Part shown: positions 54,713-64,000 of the stretch, piece by piece
Numbering within the stretch: the first letter of the stretch is position 1
How the letters are laid out: each line of letters begins with the position of its first letter
Source: Antennarius striatus
Lineage: Eukaryota > Chordata > Actinopteri > Lophiiformes > Antennariidae
Direction: 5' to 3'
DNA: 64,000 nt
Assembly: GCF_040054535.1 (NCBI RefSeq)
Contig: NC_090785.1
Span: forward strand, 11,818,501-11,882,500
Made by a program: the position numbers and the translations under genes
Notes under the pieces: generated by a model
What the model was told of the DNA's origin: nothing
Databases searched by the model: none
The model's input: only the letters and a program-made list of their open reading frames with translations

Positions 54713-57700
54713 GTAAGAGAAATGACACTGACATTGAAGAGCCATGTTGTGTTTCCATGAGACTGTGTTTGCTAAGTGGAACCAAGAAACTGCCAGCACC
54801 GTCAGTCGATTTGTTTAGATACTAAAGTTGTACACAAAAACTTCTCAGTGTATAATATACTATATGGCTGCATCCTTGCCACAAAGTGCTACCGTATGAA
54901 CACTACTACTGCCTATCATACAACAATACAATTTCCTCCGGGATTAATAAAGTATCTATCTATCTATCCAGCCATCGACCGACCGACCGACCGTGTTATT
55001 TGAGTCCGTCTCTTGCTTTGTTCATATGTTCAGCTTCTCCGACATCCTGCAAACCAGACAGTACATAAATAGAGGAAACCATTCCTTCCCACTACTATGA
55101 TTCTTTATTATTAATATCTCACCTCACCAAAAGTGAGTACTCAGGTCCCACAACTTCACACATTCCATTCTTATAAAGGTCCATCACATATTATTATATT
55201 CTTGTGCTCTGTATAGTTTTTAAATGTCTTCTGTTAAATAATTTTTATTTTTTTTTATCATTTTATGCTTCTTCAGTCGTTACTTAGGATGTTTTATTAT
55301 ACATGAACGCACACACGCACACACAAACCTTCTCCTACTACTATAGTTGTTTGTTCTTGCTGCTGTAAAAAAAAAAAAAAAAAGATTTTCCCAAACTGGC
55401 ATTAACAAAGTAAATCTTTCATCTAATGAACAAGTTCCAATTATATATTGTATGTCATTTTACAGCAGGTCTGCATAACTGAATTTTTACTGAATTCCAA
55501 AAAGAAAATGTCATTTCTAGTAATTTAGAAATATTTTAATTCATTAATTGAAATATGTGCCCTAAGTAGTTTTTTTGGCAACAAGAAACAATTTCTTATG
55601 AAGTATGCAATGAAATTAATTGATCTTAATAGCTTTAATTTTAGTGACTGTCTCAGGTTACTTTCACTTTCCATGTAAGGGTATTCTATTCGGAAATGGT
55701 TCCTGGGGGCTGGACCTCATATCTCTCTGAATTTTCCGCATTGGTGTAAGTATTTCTACTGTTTTTGTCCCCCACACTACTGCTCAGCTCTGCATCGATG
55801 CTATGGAAACAACCCCTTGAGATTGCCACAGACACACCACGTGGAGGATGAGGTCATCAGCAGCTCAAATGTACTCTCCACATCTCGACACACCTCTGAC
55901 AGCAGGTACATTCCACACTTCCATCAAGTTTTTGTTTTTGTCTGTGAACAACAACAAGAGCACCACGCATGTCTTTATAGCGTAGACTGATGATAAAAAG
56001 AGATTCACACAAACAAAACAATTTTTTGTCAGCTCTCAGAAAGAGGAAGGTGGAGATTGGAGACAGAAACAAAGAACCTTCCAGTATGAGTTTGCTGAGC
56101 TTCCACGTTACACAGCTCTCGATGCTGTTGGATGGGTACGTCTAAATTTAAGCCTCAACTATTCACAATTATTTGGCATGCAATTTACAACCAGAATTCT
56201 GCTAAGCATGCATTTTGTATATTAAGCACACAATCTGGTAAGTTTCCATCTTTGTTTTTACAACCTGTAGATTTGGTTGTCCACAGCACATGGAAAACCA
56301 CACTTCAGTTATACAGTTAAAATGATTCCACTGGTAGCAATGCTGATGTTTCCCCACAGGGTGCCGCAGCAGCTCTGTTCATGCAGATCTGCAGGAGGAT
56401 CCATTCTCAGCTCTCTTCAGGCACTGAATCAAACCCAATAAATGGGAGCCTATCAGCTGGCTCCACCTTGTACAAGTGTGGCTACCGCATCTTGCTGGAC
56501 ACTTGTGAGTCCTTATTCCCTTATTAAATCAGTTGATTATGTCAGTTAACAAGGTTGTTTTACAAAATAGACTTTAAGTCGTCACACATTTTGAATCAGA
56601 ATGCTGATTTTGTTTGTTTGGATTCTCCAGTGTCTAGACGTGATATTCTACCAAGACAAAGGAGTGTGTTGGGTCTGCAGGGAGTACCAGAGAATCAGAG
56701 CAGCAGCAGCGGTGGCGGCACTACAGGTACAGCTGCCAGTCATCACAGCAGTAGAGAGGACCATCTGACTACTGAGTGTTCCACCTTTGACCAGCAGAGA
56801 ACACCCCTGAGCCAGGACTCTCCAATATTCGGTATGTACTTTACCTTGTTATATTCAAAGCTGATGAGTTTTTTAAAAAACATTATTTTTCCTCATTTTT
56901 TCTTATGGTGGTATGTGTAAAAGCAGAGAAATCACTTTTTTTCATGTCCAATCCAAAGAGGAATCTATTGTGTCAGCATCCTGTCCCCTACAGAATGATG
57001 GCAACAGAAACAGCACCAAGTCAAACAATTCTAATAATCAGGTGAAAGTTAATTTACTTATTAAAGACCATTTTAAAGGAAGTAGTACATCAACTTTATT
57101 CTTGCTGGGACTGAGTGACGTGTCGTCCTGATTGTTTGGATTTTTTTTTCTTTCAGAAGGCATTGTCTGATGAGGAGAGGCTAGCAGAAGCCATACTGAA
57201 CCTCAAGCATGTGGGAGACGACAGTGTCCCTGTCATCCTCAACATCATTGGTGAACATTTGCTTGCACAGATCCAGACCAAAATGTTTTCAAACATTAAT
57301 TACAATTCAGGATGATCAGTTATTCACAAACCAGATATTGCATATGTTCTTCATTTTAAGTCTTTTAAAAAAATGAACTTTGCTGTTTCTGTCAATAACC
57401 AATACCACCATCTCTTTGTTTATGACAGCTCTAGAAAATGCCAGGAGCGAGAACTATGATGAAGCTTTCCCTTACTTTGTAGCTGCAGCACAGCAGGGCT
57501 ACAGCAAGGCCCAGTTTAATGTTGGGGTGTGCTATGAGAAAGGGAGAGGAGTCCGTAAAGACACAGAGAAAGTGAGAATCCAGACAGCATTCTTTATTTG
57601 TCTGAGTGTTTGTATTCTCATAGTCATTGCACTTAGTCCTCTGTAATGTAGAAAGTGTTATTGAGAGGATTGTCTACTGTTTCTGTTCAAGGCTATAAAT

Positions 57701-60257
57701 TACTACCAGCAGGCAGCAGCTGGGGGTCACATACAGGCTCAGTACCGGTATGCAAAGCTGCTCCTGACCACTAGGGAGCACCAGAGTTTGGAGGAACTAA
57801 ATACAGCCATCACCTTACTGGAACAGTCTGCTGCCGCGGGATTCACTAAGGTACAAAGCTTGACAAATCCTGCTACACCATGCTGTCCAGTACAGATTGC
57901 ATAACAGATGTAGCTTCAAGTATTGTGAGCACCAGCAGACCATTCACGATGTAGAATGCTCATATGTGGGACCAAGAATCATTATACAGTAACATAATTC
58001 TTTATTCGTCCCACAATGGGGAAATTTTCATGATCACAGCAGCAGTATTCAAAAAAGGACAGTGACGTGTCTAGCTGCTAAGGTGAAATAAAAGGAGACG
58101 GTGTCGAGCTGAGGAGGTAATTATAAGTGAAAAGAGCCTGCAGGAAGAGGATGAGTTTTGTGTCTTCACCCGGTGAAGCCTCCAGTAAAATAAAATTGAT
58201 AATAGATATTGAAAAATTTGATCTCTGGTTAATGTTCAGTGATGTGGGGCCATATGTTCACACTGAACAGCCAATCAGATGAAGACTTATTTAGTTGGCT
58301 GATTTTGGTGGTAACGACTGAGGAAGGACAAAGCGCTACTACCGCCAATTAGGTGTTTGTTAATCTGACTTAGATTAGTGATCAATAGATAACAAGTCAA
58401 CAAGTTGTCAAGAGTCGATGTCCATTAGCAGTGGTGCTCCCCAGAGCTGTACTTCATTCCCTTGTTTGTATACACAGTGCATTCCTCAGTGCCTTAAAGC
58501 AAAGCAGCTTCTCACAGTGTAGTGTTTTTTATATCCAAAGGATCAATTCATCAATGTATTCAATTAAGTATCTCAAAGGAGATAAGAAATGAACCATACA
58601 AACAAGTGGAGTATATTAACAGCAATTATATGTAAATGAAAATGTAAAAAGAAATAAATAAGTAGTTATAGGCTAATTACGCTTTTCTACACGGAAAGAA
58701 GCAGGTGATTTTTCATTAAACTATAATTTAGAATGGAGGGTTAGTTCTGAGCTGCAGAGACTTAGAACATCACCATATTGGGCCGACCTAACCTAATATA
58801 TTTAACATGCATGTTGTGACTGTAGGAGAAAACCGGAGAGAACCCACACAGACATGGAAAGAACATGCATTCTCCTGTTGCAGCTGATCTGCAATGTCTA
58901 TCACAGTTTGCAGGTTCTGGTTTTGGACGTTGTACTTGCTCTATTTTTGGGTTCAAATCCATCCTTTTTGTTGTTTTTCATGTAACATTTACCAAACTTG
59001 TTCTCCCCATGTCTGTGTGGGCTGCCTCCACGTGTTCCATTTTCCAACTGAGGTACAAAAACATAAAGAAAATTAATTGATGACATTAAACTGCATCCGT
59101 TGTGCACCAGCCTCCAAGACCCTTTGAAGGATGGGCAGTTCAAGAAAGCGCATGCATTCCCTGCTGGTACTGTTTGGGCTAATTGACTCTGTGTCTGTCT
59201 TCGCTCTCTAGGCTCAGGTCTGCCTCGCCTCTGTCTTCACTCAGAAGCCTGTGAGAAATGGGAGAAAGTCTGTTCAGTTCCTGAAGATGGCAGCAGAGAG
59301 CGGAGTGAGTGCCTTCTAGATGCTTCTAGAGTTTTATCTGTGGCACCATCACTCAGATTTCATCTCCCCTCCCAGGTTCCATCTCAGCCATCCTGCAGTA
59401 GTAAACATCCACCCCACCTCCTACATTTACTAATCGTTTGAAACATGCCTGTGCTTCTTAAACTTCGTTGTCGTGGTGGTATTTCTGTATAATCGCCGGG
59501 ACTACAAAATATTCAGAGGTGCAAATCTGTTGTGATATTTTTAATAGTGACATCTTCAGTCTTTACCACTATGTATTGAGGCTCCCGGTGTCAATGAACC
59601 TCAGAGCTGTCTGTCGCTTCTTTCTTGTACATGTACAAGTCTCCTCTTGGAGATTAAGCAGCTGAAAGGTTGACTGTGTTCTTGTGTTCAGGACAGCACA
59701 GCGCTGCTCTTCCTGGGTCAGTGTTACCAGAGTGGTTTTGGGGTGCAGCAGAATATGAAAAGAGCAGTTTTTTACTATAGACAAGCTGCTCGGGCAGGAA
59801 ACAAGCAGGCACAGCTCCTACTATTGCCTCCTACTTGCACAGAAAGTAAAGGTAAACACACTTGCTCTCTTCACATTTGTATTTATTGTTAGATTTTGTG
59901 CATATGTTAACGATGGTGCTGCATGTGATAAGCATTTAATGAGCCAAGGCAGCTATGATAATTAGTAGTTCAGTTCTCTTCCACCTCTCTCTCCTCTCAG
60001 CAGAAGATGCAGTGTTGCGCTCCATCCGTTCTGCTCCGTGTTTCCCTGAGGCAGACCATTTGTTGCAGCAGCCCCTCTCCTCCCTAGCCGGTCACATCCC
60101 TCCCTCCACGGGTCACCCCGTCAGCCTTCCTGTCTTGCCTCACTCCTGGAGCACTGGGAGCCTGTTTGTCCCCATGACCCTGTTCTCCAGGCCTCTTCAA
60201 GTCAACCATCACAGCACTGAGGAAGGATCCTGCCAGTGGACTGTTGGGATAGGATAG
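54682..60257 (+). CDS. dele1: dele1 (DAP3-binding cell death enhancer 1), complete
   Basis: DELE1 is a mitochondrial protein that relays mitochondrial stress. In human cells OMA1 cleavage or stalled import lets it activate the eIF2-alpha kinase HRI in the cytosol, inducing the ATF4 response. Twelve exons join in frame to 1587 bp (528 residues plus TAG). The N-terminus MWRVQGFVLRG is basic and presequence-like, beginning MWR as in human DELE1. A hydrophobic helix follows near residues 79-98 (LDAVGWGAAAALFMQICRR), matching the human [20 protein letters not shown] segment. From about residue 259 come Sel1/TPR-type repeats (AAAQQGYSKAQFNVGVCYEK; QAAAGGHIQAQYRYAKLL; FLGQCYQSGFGVQQN). The C-terminus has the family PHSWSTGSL motif (human PHASSTGNL). 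The start is in good context (GCC before ATG, no in-frame alternative upstream). The gene is divergent from bicc. Confidence 0.9.
54924..54969 (+). mobile_element. LINE 3'-terminal fragment with ATCT tail in dele1 intron 1
   Basis: ATTTCCTCCGGGATTAATAA followed by AGTATCTATCTATC is the same 3' terminus as the copy at 21431, here on the + strand. Only the end is recognisable. Confidence 0.75.
55788..55905 (+). CDS. dele1: dele1 exon 2
   Basis: 118 bp; the acceptor CTGCTCAG ends at 55787 and the donor is GTACAT. It encodes ALHRCYGNNPLRLPQTHH and a Ser-rich stretch. Phase joins exon 1. Confidence 0.82.
56033..56135 (+). CDS. dele1: dele1 exon 3
   Basis: 103 bp; acceptor TTTTTTGTCAG and donor GTACGT. 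It encodes QYEFAELPRYTALDAVGW, the entry to the conserved hydrophobic segment. Confidence 0.87.
56360..56504 (+). CDS. dele1: dele1 exon 4
   Basis: 145 bp; acceptor CCCCACAG and donor GTGAGT. It encodes GAAAALFMQICRRIHSQL and then a Ser/Gly-rich linker ending YRILLDT. Confidence 0.88.
56631..56831 (+). CDS. dele1: dele1 exon 5: disordered linker
   Basis: 201 bp; acceptor TTCTCCAG and donor GTATGT. It encodes LSRRDILPRQRSVLGLQG and a Ser/Gly/Thr-rich region (SSSSGGGTTGTAASHHSS), probably disordered. Confidence 0.85.
56959..57041 (+). CDS. dele1: dele1 exon 6: short linker
   Basis: 83 bp encoding EESIVSASCPLQNDGNRNS and an Asn/Ser-rich end. The acceptor (CCAAAG) is weak and the donor GTGAAAG is acceptable; the phase fits both neighbours exactly. 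Confidence 0.75.
57157..57250 (+). CDS. dele1: dele1 exon 7
   Basis: 94 bp; acceptor TTTCTTTCAG. It encodes KALSDEERLAEAILNLKHVG, a helix just before the repeats, placed like the human SLEEAVTSIQQLF helix. Confidence 0.87.
57429..57571 (+). CDS. dele1: dele1 exon 8: Sel1-type repeat
   Basis: 143 bp encoding NYDEAFPYFVAAAQQGYSKA and VGVCYEKGRGVRKDTEK, a canonical Sel1-type repeat. Confidence 0.95.
57692..57850 (+). CDS. dele1: dele1 exon 9: Sel1-type repeats
   Basis: 159 bp, in frame. It encodes AINYYQQAAAGGHIQAQYRY and AITLLEQSAAAGFTK. The acceptor is GTTCAAG and the donor GTACAAAG. Confidence 0.94.
57992..58090 (-). mobile_element. LINE 3'-end fragment in dele1 intron 9
   Basis: TTTATTCGTCCCACAATGGG followed by GAAATTT is a 3' terminus seen in many fish LINE copies, here reversed. 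The body is too diverged to assign. Confidence 0.5.
58820..59042. mobile_element. Two SINE-like fragments in opposite orientation
   Basis: AGAGAACCCACACAGACATG (58836 on) is reversed and CTCCCCATGTCTGTGTGGGC (59001 on) is forward. They are separated by unrelated sequence within dele1 intron 9. Confidence 0.55.
59212..59304 (+). CDS. dele1: dele1 exon 10: Sel1-type repeat
   Basis: 93 bp, in frame, encoding AQVCLASVFTQKPVRNGRKS and VQFLKMAAESG. The acceptor is CTCTCTAG and the donor GTGAGT. Confidence 0.93.
59692..59851 (+). CDS. dele1: dele1 exon 11: Sel1-type repeat
   Basis: 160 bp encoding DSTALLFLGQCYQSGFGVQQ and AVFYYRQAARAGNKQAQLL. The donor is GTAAAC. Confidence 0.95.
60001..60257 (+). 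CDS. dele1: dele1 exon 12 (stop codon)
   Basis: 257 bp, stop TAG at 60255-60257. It encodes EDAVLRSIRSAPCFPE, LAGHIPPSTGHPV and PHSWSTGSL. The acceptor is CTCTCAG; the next three bases are also CAG, so a shorter form starting at 60004 is possible. Confidence 0.93.
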
Positions 60258-60790
60258 TTACTAGCTGAATGTTATTAACAGGTACATACAGTATGAAGGC
60301 AGGTCTTTGAATGAATAAAATGTAACCAGTGTGATTGATGTAACCAGCTTTGTACAGTTTAAGAGGAGGTTTTCTGAAATTACCTGTTGCCATAGAGTGA
60401 TTTTTTTGCATTACAACATAACGATCAATGTGTGTAAGGTGTGTAAAAATTGTGTGAATCAAAGTGAATAATTCTGGGTCAGCTATGTGAGTGAACATGT
60501 TTTTTATAGTTCTGAATGTGGTGTTGGATGAAACATTCTATTTGGAAAATAATGAAAGTGTAGCATGTGTTTGCTACATTACAGTGTTTCCTGTTACAGG
60601 TTTTGCTATGCCCAAGAGAAAGTGATCTGGGTGCCTTAGCAATGATGGTCTCCATACTTGTGAGATTAAAGGTAGAAAGAAGATAGGTGCTGAGATTTTG
60701 TCATCTGTAATCTGCATCATGCTCCTGACAAAGTGCTTTAAGATAATGTTTAATAAAAGAGGTTTGAAAATTCCTGCTTGTTTACTGTTT
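60258..60790 (+). other. dele1: dele1 3' UTR with two candidate poly(A) signals
   Basis: AATAAA occurs at 60314-60319 and 60752-60757. The second is followed by T/G-rich sequence and looks the stronger; using both would give long and short UTRs. Confidence 0.5.
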
Positions 60791-61199
60791 ATAAAACAGC
60801 TTTGAATGACAAAAACATTACATTCTTTTTTTGTAACAATCCAACTTCAACACATACCAACGCGAATTATAGTGCATTATGAGGAAAGTGATGCTGAAAA
60901 AATAGGTGTCGTTATAGTTCTACTTGAACATTTAAATCTGCTGATGGACAGCACTTCAATTTTCTAACCAGACAGTAATCTGTTGACATTAGCAGGACTA
61001 AAGCATGTGATGGAGGCATTATTTTGGGATAACTTTCTTTCAGGCGTCAAACAGTATAAACAGAGACTGTGTCAAAGGGGGCAGACGTAACGTATAGCGC
61101 TAGACGAAATTTATATTTCCCGTGATGTCTGCATACCTTTATTTCCCCTATAATGTATGATTTCACCACCTGAGTCACAAAATTGCACTGGCCGATTTA

Positions 61200-61506
61200 T
61201 TACGGTTGCAACTCCTCCTGTCCAGAACGTCCTGCGTCCGCGGCTCTGATTGGCCGGCAGGGAGAGCGCTGCACAGCGCCGCGCAGCTCTCGGTTCCTTT
61301 TGCGCAGAGAGAAAACGCAGCTTTTTCCGCCAGCGAGCACCGCGCCGGGCTGAGAGCAGAAGATGTGATGTGATCCATACGGGCGACCGGCTGTAGCTAC
61401 GGGCGGACTGGCACCTTAAAAGCGGCTGCTCCTCGGCCATTGCTCGCTAATGCGTGTGTCGTCCTAAGAGCGGAGGCGCACAAGCCCGGAGGCTGACCGA
61501 CGAGCG
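61200..61506 (+). promoter_or_regulatory. CpG-rich promoter and candidate first exon of an unidentified downstream gene
   Basis: The only clearly CpG-dense stretch in the window. It contains a reverse CCAAT box (ATTGG at 61249-61253) and ends in a strong donor, GCG followed by GTGAGTGG at 61507. No ORF here resembles a known protein, so I read it as promoter plus a non-coding first exon on the + strand. A minus-strand reading is not excluded. Confidence 0.5.
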
Positions 61507-64000
61507 GTGAGTGGATGTAAATAGATGCTGTGGATGGGATGCGCTCCCCTCCCAGTGCGGCGGTGCTGTTGGTGGTGGTGAGGTTGCAGAGAGAAGGTAT
61601 GAAGACTGAAATTTTGATGCGTTTTAGACGATAGTTTATCTTCCGCACATCTTTTGCACCCTGTCGATGTGTCCACGGCGGTATGGTGAATTTATCAGTT
61701 TCTGATGAGAGAGTTTATTTATATTGGAGAGAGAAACGAGGAGCCAGATTACCCCACCCATGACATCATCGACTTTCCCAAGTTCATGTCTCCCCATCCT
61801 GAGCTTTCATCTGTTGCTCTTAATTTCTTAAGCAGTGGGTGCAGCTCAGAGTTGAGGGAACAGGCCTGCCATACGTAAAGCAACGTACTAAAGGACATTT
61901 TCCTCTAACAGGCCGAGGTCTCAATATCTATTGATGAACTCTAAAATAGGTTATTGGTTGAAAGTGATACAGCTTTAATTTCTAAATGGAAAAACTGTGT
62001 AAACAAGGGTATCAGAGAGTGTAACATCTAGAGCAGACAAGGATCGAGATTCAACACCTTCCTCTGAAAAAATAGAGGGGGCATGAAATTGTTTTATCAA
62101 TATACATCCTTTTTATACTTGTAAACAGAGAGGTATGCAACATGATTGCCCCCTCATATGTTACTGTAACACAATCAACATTAGAGAGCAGAGCATACGT
62201 CTTCGTTAATGGAAACTATTTTGTTAGGGTATGGGTTCTGTTCTTTACTGGGATAAGCTGCTGAATTCTAATGAATGACTTCCTTGTTTAGAATTATTGA
62301 GGAACAGTTCTGACTATACCCCTGTTGCTGACCATGCACCAATGTTCGGCAAACTGCTGTGTCATTCTCCTCGCTTTCTCCCAACAATAACTGTCGATCC
62401 CTCCCCCTCATCCCCTGGCATCCTCTTCCCACCTCACTTTATTTCCTCATGGAGATTTGTTCTGCACTGCCGAAGTGGAAAAAAGAAAGAAAAAGCTAGT
62501 TCTCTGTAGTGTAATGCAGTTAGCTCAGTACTTGTCATCAGTTGTAGAGGGTAGTGTCAGGATGTGTAACCCATTGTCACATCCCAGAATAATGGTACAT
62601 CTAAGATGCTGGAACAGTGACAGATAACCAATAATAACCCAGAGTCCAGATCGCATAGCGGGAAGAAAAAGTTTATTTTCAACAAGTAACAAATAAAACA
62701 ACTCAAAATCAAACTGGAGTGAGCAAAGGTCGTGTCAAAATTAATTAAAAAGTTTACAAGAAAACTATCCCTTCCTAACCTTGTGAATGGAAACAAAAAC
62801 CTGCGTACTCTAAAACAGATGTAAACAAATATAAATACAAGGGTTGGCACCGACCACTTACCTACTTTATCTACTAAAGGTAAACCTATGTGATAAAAAT
62901 GTACAGGACACCCCCAAATTTATCTACTCCCCACTTGTTATCAAAAACATCAGTCTAAATTTAACAGAAACACACCACTGGCTGTGGCTTCTAGAGCATA
63001 GTCAAGAGAGAGTGGAGATTCTGCCATGTGCAGTGCATAAAACCACTGCAGGATGGTGATTGTGACCAGCCTTCAGCTGGGCCACACCAGTGAACCCCAT
63101 TCCCTCTGTCACCTCTTTAGGGAGCGTGGAAAGTGGGAGAAAACAATTAAGATTCCTACTGAAATGTAACACCTGTCCTATGAGTCATGAAATATATTTG
63201 CTGTGATTTGCAGCTTCATAATTTGTGACTGTTGGATGGCCTGTAGCTTGTTGTTAATGCATTCCCAGTATCGCTTTATTTTTGAAGGTTTTTTATAACA
63301 TTCTGTAACTATTGAGAATTGGTTTGTATGGTAGCGTTACAATTGCAACATTAAGAAAGCCTTTCTGATTGACGATTGTGATGTGACCTCATGCATAAAT
63401 GCAGGCAGTTTGTACCTGTTGACTCTTTGCTTGTGTCTGAGTCACAGGCCTGCAGCATGAGAGCAGATTCAGCACAAACACCTTGTTGTGGTAGTTTGAC
63501 TCCATGATAAAGGTAGAAGATGAAGCCACCCAGGGAGAATGGATAGGGGCCCCTTATGAACGAAGCGCACCAGGGATTGTTCTGTCTATTCCCAAGGTCT
63601 TACTGGGCTGTCAATCTGTTGAGTTTGTGTTTTTTTGTTTGTTTGGGGGGGGGCGGTTTTCAGAAGAGAGGCGCTGATGATGACTGAAGCATTTTTTGAG
63701 GTGTGTGTGAAGTTTATGATTGTACAATGATTATGGATATCTTTTTCTACTTGTGTTCGGCTGTTTACCAACCGTTCACACTGTTCTAGACATTTAACTA
63801 CAGAGTACAGTGATGCAACCCATACATGCAGTGTATTAGGATCATAATGATCCGTGCCATTGTCTTTCTTCATCTTCTTGTATTCAGCATCATAAGGCTG
63901 ACCCACTCAGCGATAAGTGAGGTACTAGAGCAGACTGAGTTGCTGCTCAGCTCGGCTGTGAATTTCAGTCCTGGACGGACAGATAAGCTGAAGCTGTGAC
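61507..64000 (+). other. Presumed first intron of the unidentified downstream gene
   Basis: No convincing coding exon was seen to the window end. Short open frames near 61740-61870 and from 63504 have no recognisable domain and I do not call them genes. Confidence 0.4.

Larger units (their letters stand above)
57851..59211 (+). other. dele1 intron 9 with repeat fragments
   Basis: A 1.36-kb intron holding the minus-strand 3' end of a LINE (57992-58090) and SINE-like pieces in opposite orientations (58820-58882 and 58995-59042). No exon was seen. Confidence 0.7.

Noticed and set aside
61111..61440. 109-residue minus-strand frame starting MAEEQPLL in the CpG-rich stretch
   Set aside because: High-GC DNA gives chance open frames; there is no domain and no splice support, and the + strand donor at 61507 argues for a non-coding first exon.
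61740..61880. Open frame containing DIIDFPKFMSPHPE
   Set aside because: Short, no known family, no clear acceptor; left unannotated.
63504..63660. Open frame MIKVEDEATQGEW near the window end
   Set aside because: Short, with no recognised domain or convincing splice sites. It may be intronic; not called.

Overview
The window reads as teleost fish nuclear DNA. It shows vertebrate multi-exon genes with GT-AG introns, about a dozen long (GT)n/(CA)n arrays, LINE 3' ends with (ATCT)n tails, tRNA-headed SINE-like repeats and hAT-type transposon remnants. I cannot name the species. Exons were built by hand from splice sites, reading-phase continuity and remembered similarity to the human proteins; no alignment was run.

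Layout. (1) 1-35438, + strand: the 3' part of spock1 (testican-1), a secreted calcium-binding proteoglycan core protein. The last eight coding exons are present (9266-35438) and encode 367 residues to the stop; the earlier exons are not seen and probably lie upstream. (2) 35439-39683: tail-to-tail spacer with the spock1 3' UTR and the end of the next gene. (3) 39684-50332, - strand: a complete 19-exon Bicaudal-C family gene (KH domains plus a C-terminal SAM domain, 895 codons), best read as the second fish Bicaudal-C gene (bicc2-like). (4) 50333-54681: spacer between two divergently transcribed genes. (5) 54682-60257, + strand: a complete 12-exon dele1 gene (528 codons), the mitochondrial stress relay protein with Sel1-type repeats. 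(6) 60258-64000: the dele1 3' end, then a CpG-rich segment that looks like the promoter and first non-coding exon of another + strand gene whose coding part is outside the window.

The three genes do not form a pathway. They are neighbours: SPOCK1 and DELE1 both lie on human 5q31, while human BICC1 and SPOCK2 both lie on 10q21-22. A SPOCK1 plus Bicaudal-C pair here is therefore what an ancient duplicated block would leave.

The most interesting features are non-coding. One in-frame spock1 exon has a (TG)n array running straight into its 3' splice site. A 2.1-kb hAT-like insertion with a perfect 8-bp target duplication contains a LINE remnant whose GATA tail appears to have grown into 16-bp and then 8-bp satellite repeats. 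Two palindromes directly abut GT arrays. The dele1 promoter region carries a site resembling a C/EBP-ATF composite element. I found no CRISPR array, operon, tRNA or rRNA gene.
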